Assembly: GCA_051294375.1 (NCBI GenBank)
Contig: CM119266.1
Location: 22,603,575-22,667,574 of the forward strand
Source: Paraspadella gotoi
Taxonomy: Eukaryota; Chaetognatha
Length of the DNA: 64,000 nucleotides
Direction: 5' to 3'
The notes under the pieces were generated by a model. It was not told where the DNA came from, searched no databases, and saw nothing but the letters and a program-made list of their open reading frames with translations. Below are positions 1 through 13,500 of this stretch, piece after piece. A program made the translations under genes and the position numbers. Position 1 is the first letter of the stretch; each line of letters opens with the position of its first letter.

Positions 1-480
1 GCGCTAAAAGAGCGAGACGGTCCATCAGTCGAAAGGAATCGCTGCCTCTCCGCGCCGATATGAAAAATGACTCTTTGTCAGCTGGAAAGGATATTAACTG
101 CAGAGTTTTTCTCTCCGGCTCCCGTCCGCCCGAGCAGCGCGACCGCGGCCCCGGCAGCGGCGGCAGCAGTCGCCGACGCGGCGGCTGACGCGGCGCATGG
201 CTGCGACGCTGTCATCCTGCGCGCCCCGGAGGAGAATAATCTTTTAAAGAGCGAGAGAGGACAGAGTCGTCGCTCCAGCGGCGTCGGCTGCGTACGCGGC
301 AGCGGTTTGAAAACGAGAAGAGCGGAGACGTCGTTAACTTAGTCTCTTCCAATCATCGGATGGCATCGAATCCATCTCAACCAATCGGGAGAGAGAATGG
401 CGATGGAAGGACGACGTCGATTCCCGGTTTCGTTGGGCCGGCGCGTCCGGCGACGACGACGACCAAGAAGATGACGAAAT
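1..480. other. CpG-rich region, possible 5' exon or promoter
   Basis: This stretch is far richer in GC and CpG than the AT-rich DNA after 1400. It contains a 91-codon plus-strand open frame (67-342) dominated by an alanine run, with no recognisable domain. The composition resembles a first-exon or promoter island of a gene lying mostly outside the window. The open frame may be chance in GC-rich sequence. Confidence 0.3.
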
Positions 481-509
481 GACGACAGTAAGATGCGTTT
501 AGTTGAGTC

Positions 510-534
510 AGTCCCTCTCTCTCTCTCTTTTTCT

Positions 535-583
<49 letters not shown>

Positions 584-765
584 ATCGGGCAAAGGGTTCT
601 AAGATTTTAAGAAGAATTACGAGGAGAAAGGGGCGCCGGAGCTGCGTCGGCCGGCGGCGTCACGCTGCGTTGCCGCGCAGCTGCGGCGCTGTTTTCGCGA
701 CGCGTGGAAATGGGACCAAACGCGAGGATGAAGAGAAGAAATCTGCGCGAGCGCGATCCGGCGCT

Positions 766-856
<91 letters not shown>

Positions 857-857
857 T

Positions 858-904
<47 letters not shown>

Positions 905-905
905 T
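510..905. repeat. CT and GA dinucleotide microsatellites
   Basis: A CT run at about 510-574 and a GA run at about 766-903 flank a 190-bp GC-rich unique stretch. The two runs are complementary and could pair as a hairpin. Arg/Glu or Ser/Leu open frames through them are artefacts. Confidence 0.95.
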
Positions 906-1132
906 AGAAAGGAGAAAGAGGGCGGATTATAGCACTCGCGGGCAGGGTTATATGATTCCCTTCGATTCGTATCGGGAACTCGTGATTGTTTCTTTTTTTT
1001 TGCTGCCGCCCGTGACGACGATAATGACGACGACGTTGATCGATGGCGTGGGCGGAGAGTGTAGATATGATATGAGAGGGTGTGGTCGAAAGGTATGAGA
1101 TTATTTAATCTAGGATTATCGCTCTTTCATCA

Positions 1133-1374
1133 NNNNNNNNNNNNNNNNNNNNNNNNNNNNNNNNNNNNNNNNNNNNNNNNNNNNNNNNNNNNNNNNNNNN
1201 NNNNNNNNNNNNNNNNNNNNNNNNNNNNNNNNNNNNNNNNNNNNNNNNNNNNNNNNNNNNNNNNNNNNNNNNNNNNNNNNNNNNNNNNNNNNNNNNNNNN
1301 NNNNNNNNNNNNNNNNNNNNNNNNNNNNNNNNNNNNNNNNNNNNNNNNNNNNNNNNNNNNNNNNNNNNNNNNNN
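1133..1374. other. Assembly gap (N)
   Basis: Run of N. Open frames crossing it carry no information. Confidence 0.99.
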
Positions 1375-3335
1375 GCTAGAAGGAGAAAAAAATTTGCTCA
1401 CGAGAAAAGGCAGCGAGGACTATGATTAAAAGTGTTTGTTGGTAACTGAAAGTGACTTTGGTCGCTCCGCCCAGTGCCCGCCTCGGTTCCCACGATTACC
1501 ACCCTTGAACCCTTTTGTGGAGCACCTTTGTTCGGATCACCACGCCACTGTGTAGTCGCTCTGCCTCGAAAGACCACTCTTGTACTCTCTCACTTCTTTT
1601 TGGCGCCGGGTCTGAACTCATACGTACTTGCCAGCTTTTTCTAACATCTTCAAATTTGTCGGGGAAAGCTGGTTCGATCTCTGGGACTTGCGTTTTCCTT
1701 AAATACTGCGCTACTGACCTTTTTCGTATTTTCTCTTATTTCTACTTTTTTCTTTTTATTTTCTCTTCGTTTTTCTCTCTTTTCTTATGTAGACTTTTCT
1801 CTAATGACAGAAAAGAGTCGAACGGAAATCGAGAACCTAAGGAAACATAGAAAAGCAAAGCAAAGAAAAAGGAAGTAATCAAAGTGGAAAAGAAAAGGAA
1901 AAAAGTCGGGAACGAAAAACGACGAAAATAAGATGGTATTAAGAAAGCATCCTTTTCTATATTTGCCTTCTTCAAGCAATCAAAAATTACAAAGAAATTT
2001 TGCAACGGTTATATTTAAGTAATAATATATATTTTATTATAATAAAAATTTACAATCAAACCATAATTAAAGAAAAATTGTAAAACAAAAACTACAGAGA
2101 ATAAAACAAGTAAAGGATATTTATATATTGATTCAATTACTTTAGCACAACCCGAGTCTAATTTCTGAAATTTTCAGTGAAAATGCTCATATTTGGAGTG
2201 TTAGTCTTTTGTTGCATATGATAGCTCGATACGAGTAGAGATAACTGTCGGAAAACCCAGTAAGTAAAGAAAAAAGAACAAATTTTTGAAAAGTTATCGA
2301 GTTCTGCGTCTCATGTTGCTCGGACCTCCTCTTAAAAATATAAAAAGAATTAAATCAACCTAGATAAAAACTATATAGACTCATAATTAATCTGCCTAGA
2401 TAAAAGCTATATAAACTAACAGTGCTTTGATATTTTTACAAAAACTTTTTAACTTTTTTTTTCAAAACCCGTCTAATATCATTTCTTCTAGATAAAAAGC
2501 TTTAAAATATTTATGATACGTATATAGTAGTTATCGGAATTTTCTTTGGATCCATGACAAAAGCGATCAGAATTTTAAAAACAAATTTTTGAAGCATTCC
2601 GAACAAAAATGTATACGATTTGATTGATATAAAGTTTATTGAACAACGTTCAAGGCCAAATTTTGTATTCATGACCTTGCAAGCCGTGCACTTAAAATTG
2701 AATTTTGTATTTTAATTATTGTATATAAAAATAACACTGGATAAATTAACTATTGAAAGAGGAGCCGGCAGCCCGATGCGATTAGCATTCCGATAATATT
2801 TTGACTGCGTCTCGGTGAAAATTTTATCAGTAAAATCTATTTCACTTATTTGTTTTGATTATTTTTGGTCTTCATGCACTCGTTGTATGTGTGCTGTGTA
2901 GTAATCGAAGCTTACGACTAACTCCAGGAATCTTAACGTCTCACCGATACCGTTATCGACTTAAAGAATTTATAAGTTAAGTAAAACAATAACAAAGGCG
3001 TATGCCCAAATCAACAGAAAAATAAAATTAAGAAAGTCAAGCTTTAAGAAATTTGGGGCGAGAACGTCGCTCAGACGTCTCGTTGGACTCACTAAGTTGG
3101 CAGCTGGACCTCCCTTTTGTTATGAAGCGCTTTCCCGGATTTTTTTTTCATGTGAAATGCAGCGCGTATTATACGAAAAATCATTGGAATATAACTACAT
3201 TGATAGTAAAAGAACACCGTTTGTGAGATGATAAAATTTCGGGACTTGTTGCTTGTCCAAACTGCGAGTGTTGCATTTAAGATACACATCACGTCTTTGT
3301 CTGCCAGATACGAGTATTGTAGATTGAAAAACGCC
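1375..3335. other. AT-rich intergenic sequence, nothing recognised
   Basis: AT-rich sequence with only short open frames rich in Phe, Ser and Lys. I see no RNA gene, repeat pair or conserved domain here. Confidence 0.6.
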
Positions 3336-3945
3336 AGAGTGTCTCAAGCGTGCAGTCACTTTACAAATGAATACAGTGAATCAGTACAGTAATAAAAAAT
3401 TAATTTACTGTATTCGTTGGATCCAGAAGTTCCTACAGTTTTATATGATGTCTTTAATTTTAAAAGCAAACAATTATATCACATTTTATCAATACTCAAA
3501 GCCAATGTCGAAAATATTTTTCGTCAATTTTAAATGCTAAATTTGTAGCATTTATCAGTTTCCTGAAGGGAAACCTAATGAGCGTTTATAAAAACAAATT
3601 TTCTTTGTAATCATTCTTGGAATCTTCTCTTCTGAAATCATTATCATCATCGTCAATCATTCCCAATTCACAAAATTCTTAGTAAAGGGCACAACAAACA
3701 TAGTCGCCTACAATAATATAATATGCACAATTATTTTTTTCACTAAAAGCAGGACTATTTTATAATTTTATAATAAAATCTTTTGATCGACTCTCAAAAC
3801 AAAATTTCCCTTCATTTTAAATTTGTATTGTATCAATAAAAATACAAATAAACATGATAAAAAACTGTATGAACTTATCTTTCTGGTGGTTCTATCAAAT
3901 TGATTATTTACTATACCAATTTGACACAGCGTTCATTAAAAATAG
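3336..3945 (+). mobile_element. TIR element R4, truncated copy
   Basis: This segment reads as the reverse complement of 26675-27370 along about 600 bp. Its left end carries the same terminal sequence (CTCAAGCGTGCAGTCACTTT, against CTCAAGCGTACTGTCACTTT at the other copy). The right end stops at about 3945 before the second terminal inverted repeat, so this copy is truncated. Confidence 0.7.
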
Positions 3946-4280
3946 TTTTAAATATTTCCGAGACTCTACTTGTTCACGACGCATCTTTAAAAAAAAAAAA
4001 AAAACATAAACAAAAAAAAGAGACGGGCCAAGTTTTTTTTATGAAATTTCTTCGACTCCGCGAAACACGAGGCATATTTCCGAGGCCGATGTTGCGTAAA
4101 CATATTTTCACTTTCACAGCGACTCAGTTGGAATCGTCTGGACCAACTCAGACGAAAGAGCTTCAGACGAAACAGTCCTAGACGAAACAACCTCAATGAC
4201 GAAACCTTTCACACCGAAGACCTTCTCGGACGCGTCAACTTCCGTTAAGTGTGTTTTCGGACTGGATTCTTTTGCTAGGC

Positions 4281-4290
4281 GCTATTTAAG
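4281..4290 (+). promoter_or_regulatory. Possible TATA-like element
   Basis: GCTATTTAAG lies 109 bp upstream of the ATG at 4399, the start of the secreted TGF-beta-like protein, a plausible distance for a core promoter with a short leader. AT-rich words are frequent here, so this rests on position alone. Confidence 0.25.
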
Positions 4291-4398
4291 CGAGAAAGTT
4301 CCCTCTCTACGTCACTTCGTCTCGACGCAAATGGATAAAACCCGATCGAGGGCAATTAAATTCTCCACACCTTCCACGAAGACGCGGCCCAACGCAAA

Positions 4399-6040
<1,642 letters not shown>

Positions 6041-6046
6041 TAGAAC

Positions 6047-6052
6047 AATAAA
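6047..6052 (+). terminator. Polyadenylation signal AATAAA
   Basis: AATAAA begins 8 bp after the stop at 6037-6039, at the expected 3' end of the plus-strand gene. Confidence 0.45.
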
Positions 6053-6227
6053 AATCAAGAGTGGATGTTCGTTTTACCAATTGTTTTTTATACTAATTTC
6101 TGAAACGATTTCTGATTGAAATAAAAAACAAATTGTCTTGGAAAATTTTACTTGTTTCTAGTATATCAGTGCTTTTTTCTTATGTTTAATTCTGAAAATA
6201 CTTGAGAAGGAGACCTACCTACCTACT

Positions 6228-6467
6228 ATGGTGGACTAAAATCCACCAAACGTTCATCAGCGGCCCTTGGTGCCGGAGGCAAGTCATTCGCCTCCCAACC
6301 CAAAAGGTCCGGGGTTCTAGCCCGGTGCTCGTCTGGCAGTTAAGAGGGACGGGGCGCTTAACCCGCCTGTAACGTGGTGTTACAGCCTGATCCGAAGCTC
6401 AGGGACTGCTTATATTGAACGGTTCGGTCATTAATACTTATCAATAATTACTGTCTCTTTACTACCT
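6228..6467 (+). mobile_element. tRNA-derived SINE, family S1
   Basis: Begins GGTGGACTAAAATCCACCAA, has a pol III B-box-like GGTTCTAGCCC, and ends in a tail that runs through ATATTGAACGG to AATTACTGTCTCTT. Near-identical copies occur at 13366-13592 and 33169-33382, and an inverted copy at 40272-40433. This copy sits between the two convergent genes. Confidence 0.8.
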
Positions 6468-6576
6468 ACTTTTATTTTTATCACTTTGATTGAGAGTAAT
6501 TCAAAAGCATTAAAAAGGTTTTGGTTTAGTTGAATATCACACATGATTCTCAAAAAGACTAAAAATATGTCTCTTG

Positions 6577-6726
6577 CTACAATGCAGATTGGCGCTGGGA
6601 ATCCACGGACAGGGCCTTCAACGCAGGCTTCTTTGATTTTCGGGTTTGATCCCTTTCGTCTTCGCCTATATTCGGATCGAAGTAATACCTGGCCTCGTCG
6701 AAAGTTCCGCTTCGCTTATCTTGGTT
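6577..6726 (-). CDS. PDE2A: PDE exon 22: C-terminal tail and stop
   Basis: Acceptor CGGTAG, phase 0, 49 codons then TAG at 6577-6579. Acidic/basic tail (FDPNIGEDERDQTRKSKKPA) with no domain. A plus-strand open frame over 6543-7052 is antisense to these exons. Confidence 0.7.
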   Translation of the reverse strand, partial: NQDKRSGTFDEARYYFDPNIGEDERDQTRKSKKPALKALSVDSQRQSAL

Positions 6727-9462
6727 CTACCGGGCGTTGGCGGGAAATAAATGGATGGGTGAGAAAGTGGCGTGGAAGGGGAGCGGAGGATAAAATGGAT
6801 GACCGAACTTTCCAACAATGCAGACAGAAAACTCGATTAAAATTGGCGCGCGCTTACCAACTGAAAATGCTTGGTTGTGGACCAGATTTGAATATTTTTT
6901 TTACAGTTGTCGACCCAGACTTTAGCCTCGGGGAAAACGGTGACCAGATGATTGACAACGGGGATTGGAACGTACGTCAGGAACTTGACCTTGGGGCAGC
7001 GATTCGATTGGATGAGATGAGATATGTAGGTCTAATAACATCTTCAGACTAAACTCTTTCATTTTTCAACCGACCGCCCATTCTCTTGTGACCTGACGAA
7101 ATTACGACGCTTAAGATACTTAAGTACCTGAATGGAAGGTTGCTCATTCGCCTTATTTCTATCCATTATCGGTTCGGGCGTGATGTCTTTCGCTCTCTCC
7201 AAATCTCCCTGTTCCCAAAATTCCCCCAAAAGCTGTTCTACCAAATAGCGTTGTTGAGGAAACGGCATGAAACTTCCGTGGAGGTCCGTCGACTGAAGAA
7301 GTGAAGAATGTTTATTTTAAGAAATTTTGCAAAGAGAGCTTGGTTAACAAACTTACTGTCATGATTATACTCATTAACAACTTGCGGTGTTCTGGATCGT
7401 TCCAGCAGAAATCCTCCTCCGGCATTTCTGAATACAGATCATTCAACTCTAAAAAAAGAATGATGAAAACAAGACGGACGGTGGAAGAAAAAGAATTAAC
7501 AAACAAAACCTTTACAAAGTAAGAAATAGAGAAATAAAGAGAGAGAGACACAATAACAATGAAAAGGCTAAAGACTAAATGACCTTAAAGTGGTCAGAAG
7601 AACCCAAAAAGGGTTGGCCCCTCACCCCTTCATAAGTCATTAAAGACACAGTTCCACGCGTCAGTTTTCACGTAGGCTCCCCAGTCTTCATTGAGACCCT
7701 TCCCAGGTCCACTACTGTGTCGTCGAATTTCAAGTGCTTCGCGAGTTTTAAGGTCATGGATCAGTTTTTTTGTTTTTTTTCCGGACATCGTTTTAATAAT
7801 ATTTGCGTTGACAAAATCCGGGGTTAGTTGACAATCTTTATAGTGTTTGGAGATTCTGGAGTGTTGCCATTGTTCTTTTTCAATTGCTTTTTCATGTTCT
7901 TTCTAGCGTGTCTGAAAACTGCGAGAGGTTTGACCAATATACACGGCTTTGTCCGAACATGGGCAGTTGTATTTATAGATTCCCTTTTTTTTTCTTGGGT
8001 CAGGGTGAGTACGGTTTTTGGTGCAAAGAATGTCCTTTAATTTTGTGCCTGATGTTCTTCTGACCACTTTAAGGTCATTTAGTCTTTAGCCTTTTCATTG
8101 TTATTGTGTCGCTCTCTCTTTATTTCTCTATTTCTTACTTTGTAAAAGTTTTCTTGTTAATTCTTTTTCTTCCACTGAAGATGACATAGAAACTTATGTC
8201 GAAATATATGGAAAATTTATAAATTTCTTTTTTTGCACTGCACTCAATTATGAAATTGAACTTTTTAATCATTATAGTAACTGTGCATGAGATGACGTTA
8301 AAAGAAAGACAGACGGTTTCTTATTTGAATGGTGAATGAAGCCACAGATGTGACAGAAAATTGTTTTTTCTATGTTTCGACTAAAAGACATCAGAAAGGA
8401 AAACTTGTATTTTTGTTGCTGAAATTACAGCTGAAATTCATCCAGTCATAAAAATCATGTTGTGATAAACGAAATTTTTTACCTCTGGAATGATTTATAC
8501 CCACAGGAAGGTCAGTACATATTATGCAATACTTTATGCATTCCACCAACAAGTTATAACCTTCCTTGGGCCAGTCAACCAAAAAATTTGTTTGTGGATG
8601 GGCTAACAAAATTAAAATAATTATTGACGCGGAATTTGAACATAAAAAAATCTTAAAAGTATATGGATTTCGACAGACCTTACTATGAAAGAAAATTAAT
8701 GAAAAAGTACTATTATCTAATTTGCATATTGTAGTAAATCATAATGACGTGGAAATTCAAGCAAAGAAAATGGACACACATTTCAACTTCCTTCACTGCT
8801 CACTAATGGAACTTGTAACTAGATACATTGTTTGATAGTTAAACCATAAACCGGCAAAAAAAGATAGAAATTGTTTTTTATTTTTCAATTTTTCAATTTC
8901 AATATGTAGTTTAGTTTTTACTTGTTTTCCAATCATCCAATCTTTGGTTTTTATTGAGCGTCCTACCTTGTTTTTATTAGAGACTCTTTTTATGTGAAAA
9001 AAAATTAAAAAAACTTTTACACTGTTACTGTTTATGATTATGTTAATACTGTTTTTGGCAGAGATGTGGAAGCGATCGATTTTCCACCGCTGCCAATCCG
9101 GCGCTCCCGAGACCCCTCCCGCTCCCGTTTTCGGGTGCAATCCTTACTTTTTTAAGCCCGGATCGCTTTCGGTTTCGAGTGCACATCGATTCCTTCCTTT
9201 AGAAATATTACATTTGTTATTATTTATAAAAATACTCTCTTTAGACATGTAATTCATTAGTAAAATAATTTCAAACAATCTTTTTTGTTAACAAATTGTA
9301 AGATTACTTATTTTACTATATAAGACATTTGATTGTTGCGATATAATCCTTTTTTTTCATTGTGTTTGAGATTTAGAAAAAAGTTTTGAAATTTTTTCAA
9401 CAACGATTTTTATTTTTCATAGAAGATAGAGTTTGTGAAAATATTGGCAAATTATGTGTAAA

Positions 9463-9502
<40 letters not shown>

Positions 9503-10520
9503 AAGAGAGGGAAAAAAGTTTTTAATACAGAGTTAAGAAAAGGATAGTAGTCCGAAGGTAAGGACAGATAGAGTAAGTTTTGAAAAGAAGTGAAAATGAT
9601 CAGAGAGAGAGAGAGAGAGAGAGAAAGACATTTGGTAAATAATACATTTCGTAATGTTCAACAAAGATAAAAATTACATTACAAAATGTATTATTTACCA
9701 ACTGTCTCTCTCACTCTCTCCCTCTCTCTCTGACCATTTTCTTTTTTTTTCAAAACCTACTCTATCTGTCCTTACCTTCAGCCTGTCCTCACTTCTAACC
9801 ACTATTCTTTTCTCAACTTTGTGTTGAAAACCATTTGCCCTCTCTCTCTCTCTCTCTTTCTTTCTTCTTTTGCAAACATAATTTGCAAATATTTTTTCAA
9901 ACTCTTAATGCTGATGAAGGCTGGAATTATAAGCGAAACATGTCTGTTTTTCTATGAAAAATAAAAATTGTTGTTGAAAACATATTTCAAACTTTTCTAT
10001 GTAATATAAATTTTTTGAAAACTATTGAATAGAGAAGGGAGAGAGAGCCTCTTTTTCTTTTTATCTCTCTCCCTCTGTTTATCTTTCTCTCTTTCGCTCT
10101 CTCTCTCTTGCTCCTTGTAGTATATAGTTATTTTTTGTTTATTAATTCTTGAAAAGAAAAAATATATACATTTATATAAAAAAAGAGATATAGACCGAAT
10201 ATAAAAATAAAAGAAAGTTTTTTTGAAAAATAATTCCTTAATTTTCTTTAGACTTTGGTTAACAATTAAAAATTATCTGAATGTCAAATTTGAATTAATA
10301 TTAAAAATAAATAGAAAAAACAGAATGAAGTATTTTATTCAGTTCTCTCTAACCCTGGCTCCTGATTCCTTTCTGTTTTTTCTAACAGATATATGAGAAA
10401 ACATTTCGAATCTACCCATAATATCATTGAATGATGCATCATATAAAATCTTATACATATTTTTTTCTATTTAATAAAAAAAAGAAAGATATGATATGAT
10501 AGGATTCAAATTCACCATTT

Positions 10521-10563
<43 letters not shown>

Positions 10564-13500
10564 TTCTCTCAAGTATGGATATGTATTTAAATTATGAATG
10601 TTCAATTTATTGATTTTTTTTAGCCGGATCTGTTTACAGCAGATCTCGGCTCTATAATTCACTTTGTCGGTCCGTCGGTCCATCGGTCCACCCCCACAAT
10701 CTTGTCGGTAAGTCACCTACATCATCTCAGAATATAGAATTATGATAAATTATGCAAAAAAATTGATGTCTCTCCGTCTGTCCCCCCTTAGCAAAAAACT
10801 ATAATTACTCATGATTGTATGGCGCGATTGACTTGAAATATTGTATGTGGGTAGGAAAGTGTGTGATTGTGCAGGAAATCAAGTTTCGATGGAATCATCC
10901 GAGTGGAAATAAGTTAAAATGGAAAAGACAAAAATATATTTCACTATTTGAACACCAATTACTCCTGAGTGGATGGGGCGATTGACTTGAAATTTTGTAT
11001 GTGGGTAGGAAACTGTGAGTTTGAGCTGGAAATCAAGTTTCGATGGAATCGTCCAAGTGGAAATGAGTTTAAATGGAAAAAAACAAAAAACCTGTTTCCC
11101 TATTTGCTTATGTTTTTTTTATTAAATGTAAATACAAGCTGCATTAATTATTCAATTAATAAATTAACTAATCACTAATCAATCAAAACTTAATGAATCA
11201 ATTTTTAAATCAATCAATTAATTAATTAATCAATCAACTAATTAATCAATTTATTTATCAATAAATTATTAAAAGAACTAATATAATTAATTAATTAATA
11301 AATTAATCAATCATTAAACAATGTCAGTGTTATCATTGTCGTCATCTCCAACGTTGTTGTTGGTTTTGTCCTGGTCAGTGACCTGACAAAAAGACCTAAA
11401 AACAAACAGGCCTGATATGAATTTCATTTAATTGATCAAACGATCATTCAATTAATCATGACGTTATTGTCGTCGTCGTCGTCATAATCATCATCATCAT
11501 GGTCGTCAATTCTTTTGTCATAATGAAAAGACGAAAAGACAAACAAGTTTGAGCTAACAATGCCAGAACTGATCAGTTAATTAATTATTCATTCAATTAA
11601 TCAAATATTCAATCAATCAATAAAAAAATCAAGCAATCAATCAATTTATCATCGTCGGTGTTATCATTGTCGTGATCGCTATCATTAATTATTTAATTAA
11701 TTAATTAATTGAAATTTTTTTATAATGTTTGCGAGAATTTGTAGAAAATTTTAGGCGTGTTTTTTGTGATAAAGAAAAAACGTGTATTATCAAAAAAGCA
11801 AAAAGCAAAAACGATAAAAATAATAACAACAACAACTAGTATTTACATTGGCTGAGAAAAAGGTTAGCCATAACAAGATCATTTATGTTCGGGTAAGAAC
11901 AGGTCATTCTTATTGACCACTACGGTACTACGGGTCACAAAGTACAAAGACTTCGTCGTCGTCTTCGAAATTGTTGTCGTCGTCGTCGTCGTCGTCGTCT
12001 TTGTTCAAATCATTTGAGATCCCAAATGTTCAATGTTATTCTTTTAATTATTCAATGTGTAATTCGTTAAATAATTTATTATTTTTTAACTAATTAATTA
12101 ATTAATTAGTTACCGCTAATGATTGTGGGCAGATCTGGCATTTTTTGCTCAAACTTGTTTATTAATCATTTTGATTTATTTATGAAATTGGTACAACCAA
12201 TATAAAAATTATCCATTCATTTAATAAATAAGCTATCTTGTCCTTGACTTTGGACTGGCTTATTTTATATATATTTTTTTTATTTGCTTTTTTGTTCACT
12301 GCGAGAGGGGGGAAAAGAAAGAAAATAGAGAGAGAGAGTGTGTGTGTTAGAGTATGTATAAGCACACTATTATGCAATATTGCCAATAAAACAGATCAAT
12401 CATTTTTGTTCAAACTTGTTTGTAATATGAAAAACCTTATAGATTTTTAAAAAAGTAGACTTTTAAATTTAAAGAAAAACAACAAAAATATAAGAAATAA
12501 AATTTTTAGTTTTATAAAACTAAAAAACTTTTATATATATATTAATTTAACTTATAATTACAGTTTTTTTTCAGACAGAAAATATATTTTTTTCAGCTCT
12601 GATTTTATTTCAATATATTAAAAAGAATAATTAAAAAAATAAATATGTAATTTTTTTCATAGATTTTCAACCAAAGAGGAAGAGAGAACGAAAGAAAACC
12701 AAAAAATAAAAGAAGAGAATAAGAAAAAGTGAATAAAAAAAATTAAGAGCAAACAATTCTAAATGTTGAAAATAAATGTTAAAAAAAATTCAAAAAAGAA
12801 AAATCAAAAAAGAGCAGGGGGTTGCAAAAATTGTAATACATTAAATGCCTTTCATTTCTAACCAATAAAAACAAATGATCATGAAGCGAACACGCAGGGT
12901 TATTATAGCTTCCTCAAAAATCGGCCGCTTCCACTGTGTTTGCTTACGCTTTCCGGATCGCGTCCACATCTCTGGTTTTTGGTATTAAAAATTTAAAAAA
13001 ATTAAAAATAGAATAGGACAGTGGTTCAACCTGGACTATGATGCGATGATAATTATTCACTTATGTGAAGGTAATCATTCATTAATGCGATGATAAGCAT
13101 TCATTGACGTGATGATAATCATTCATTGATGTGATGATAGTCATTCATTGATGCGATGATAACCATAGTAATTGATTGATTGATCGATGTAATTGTAATT
13201 GATTGATTGATGTAATAGTAATTGATTGATTTATGTAATAGTAATTGATTGATTGATGTAATAGTAATTGATTGATGTAATAGTAATTGATTGATGTAAT
13301 AATAATTTATTGATGCAATGATAACCAAACATTGATGCGATGATAACCAAATATTGATGCGATGGTGGACTAAAATCCACCAACCGCTCATCAGCGGCCA
13401 TTGGTGCCGGAGGCAAGTTATTCGCCTCCCAGCCCAAAGGTCCGGGGTTCCAGCCCGGTGGTCGCCTGGCAGTTAAGAGGGACGGGGCGCTTAACCCGCC

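Noticed and set aside
6543-7052. 169-codon plus-strand open frame
   Set aside because: It is antisense to PDE exons 20-22, whose minus-strand reading gives recognisable catalytic sequence with splice sites in phase.
13046-13362. Regularly spaced repeats considered as a CRISPR array
   Set aside because: Units are contiguous with no unique spacers and the context is animal intron; it is a minisatellite.
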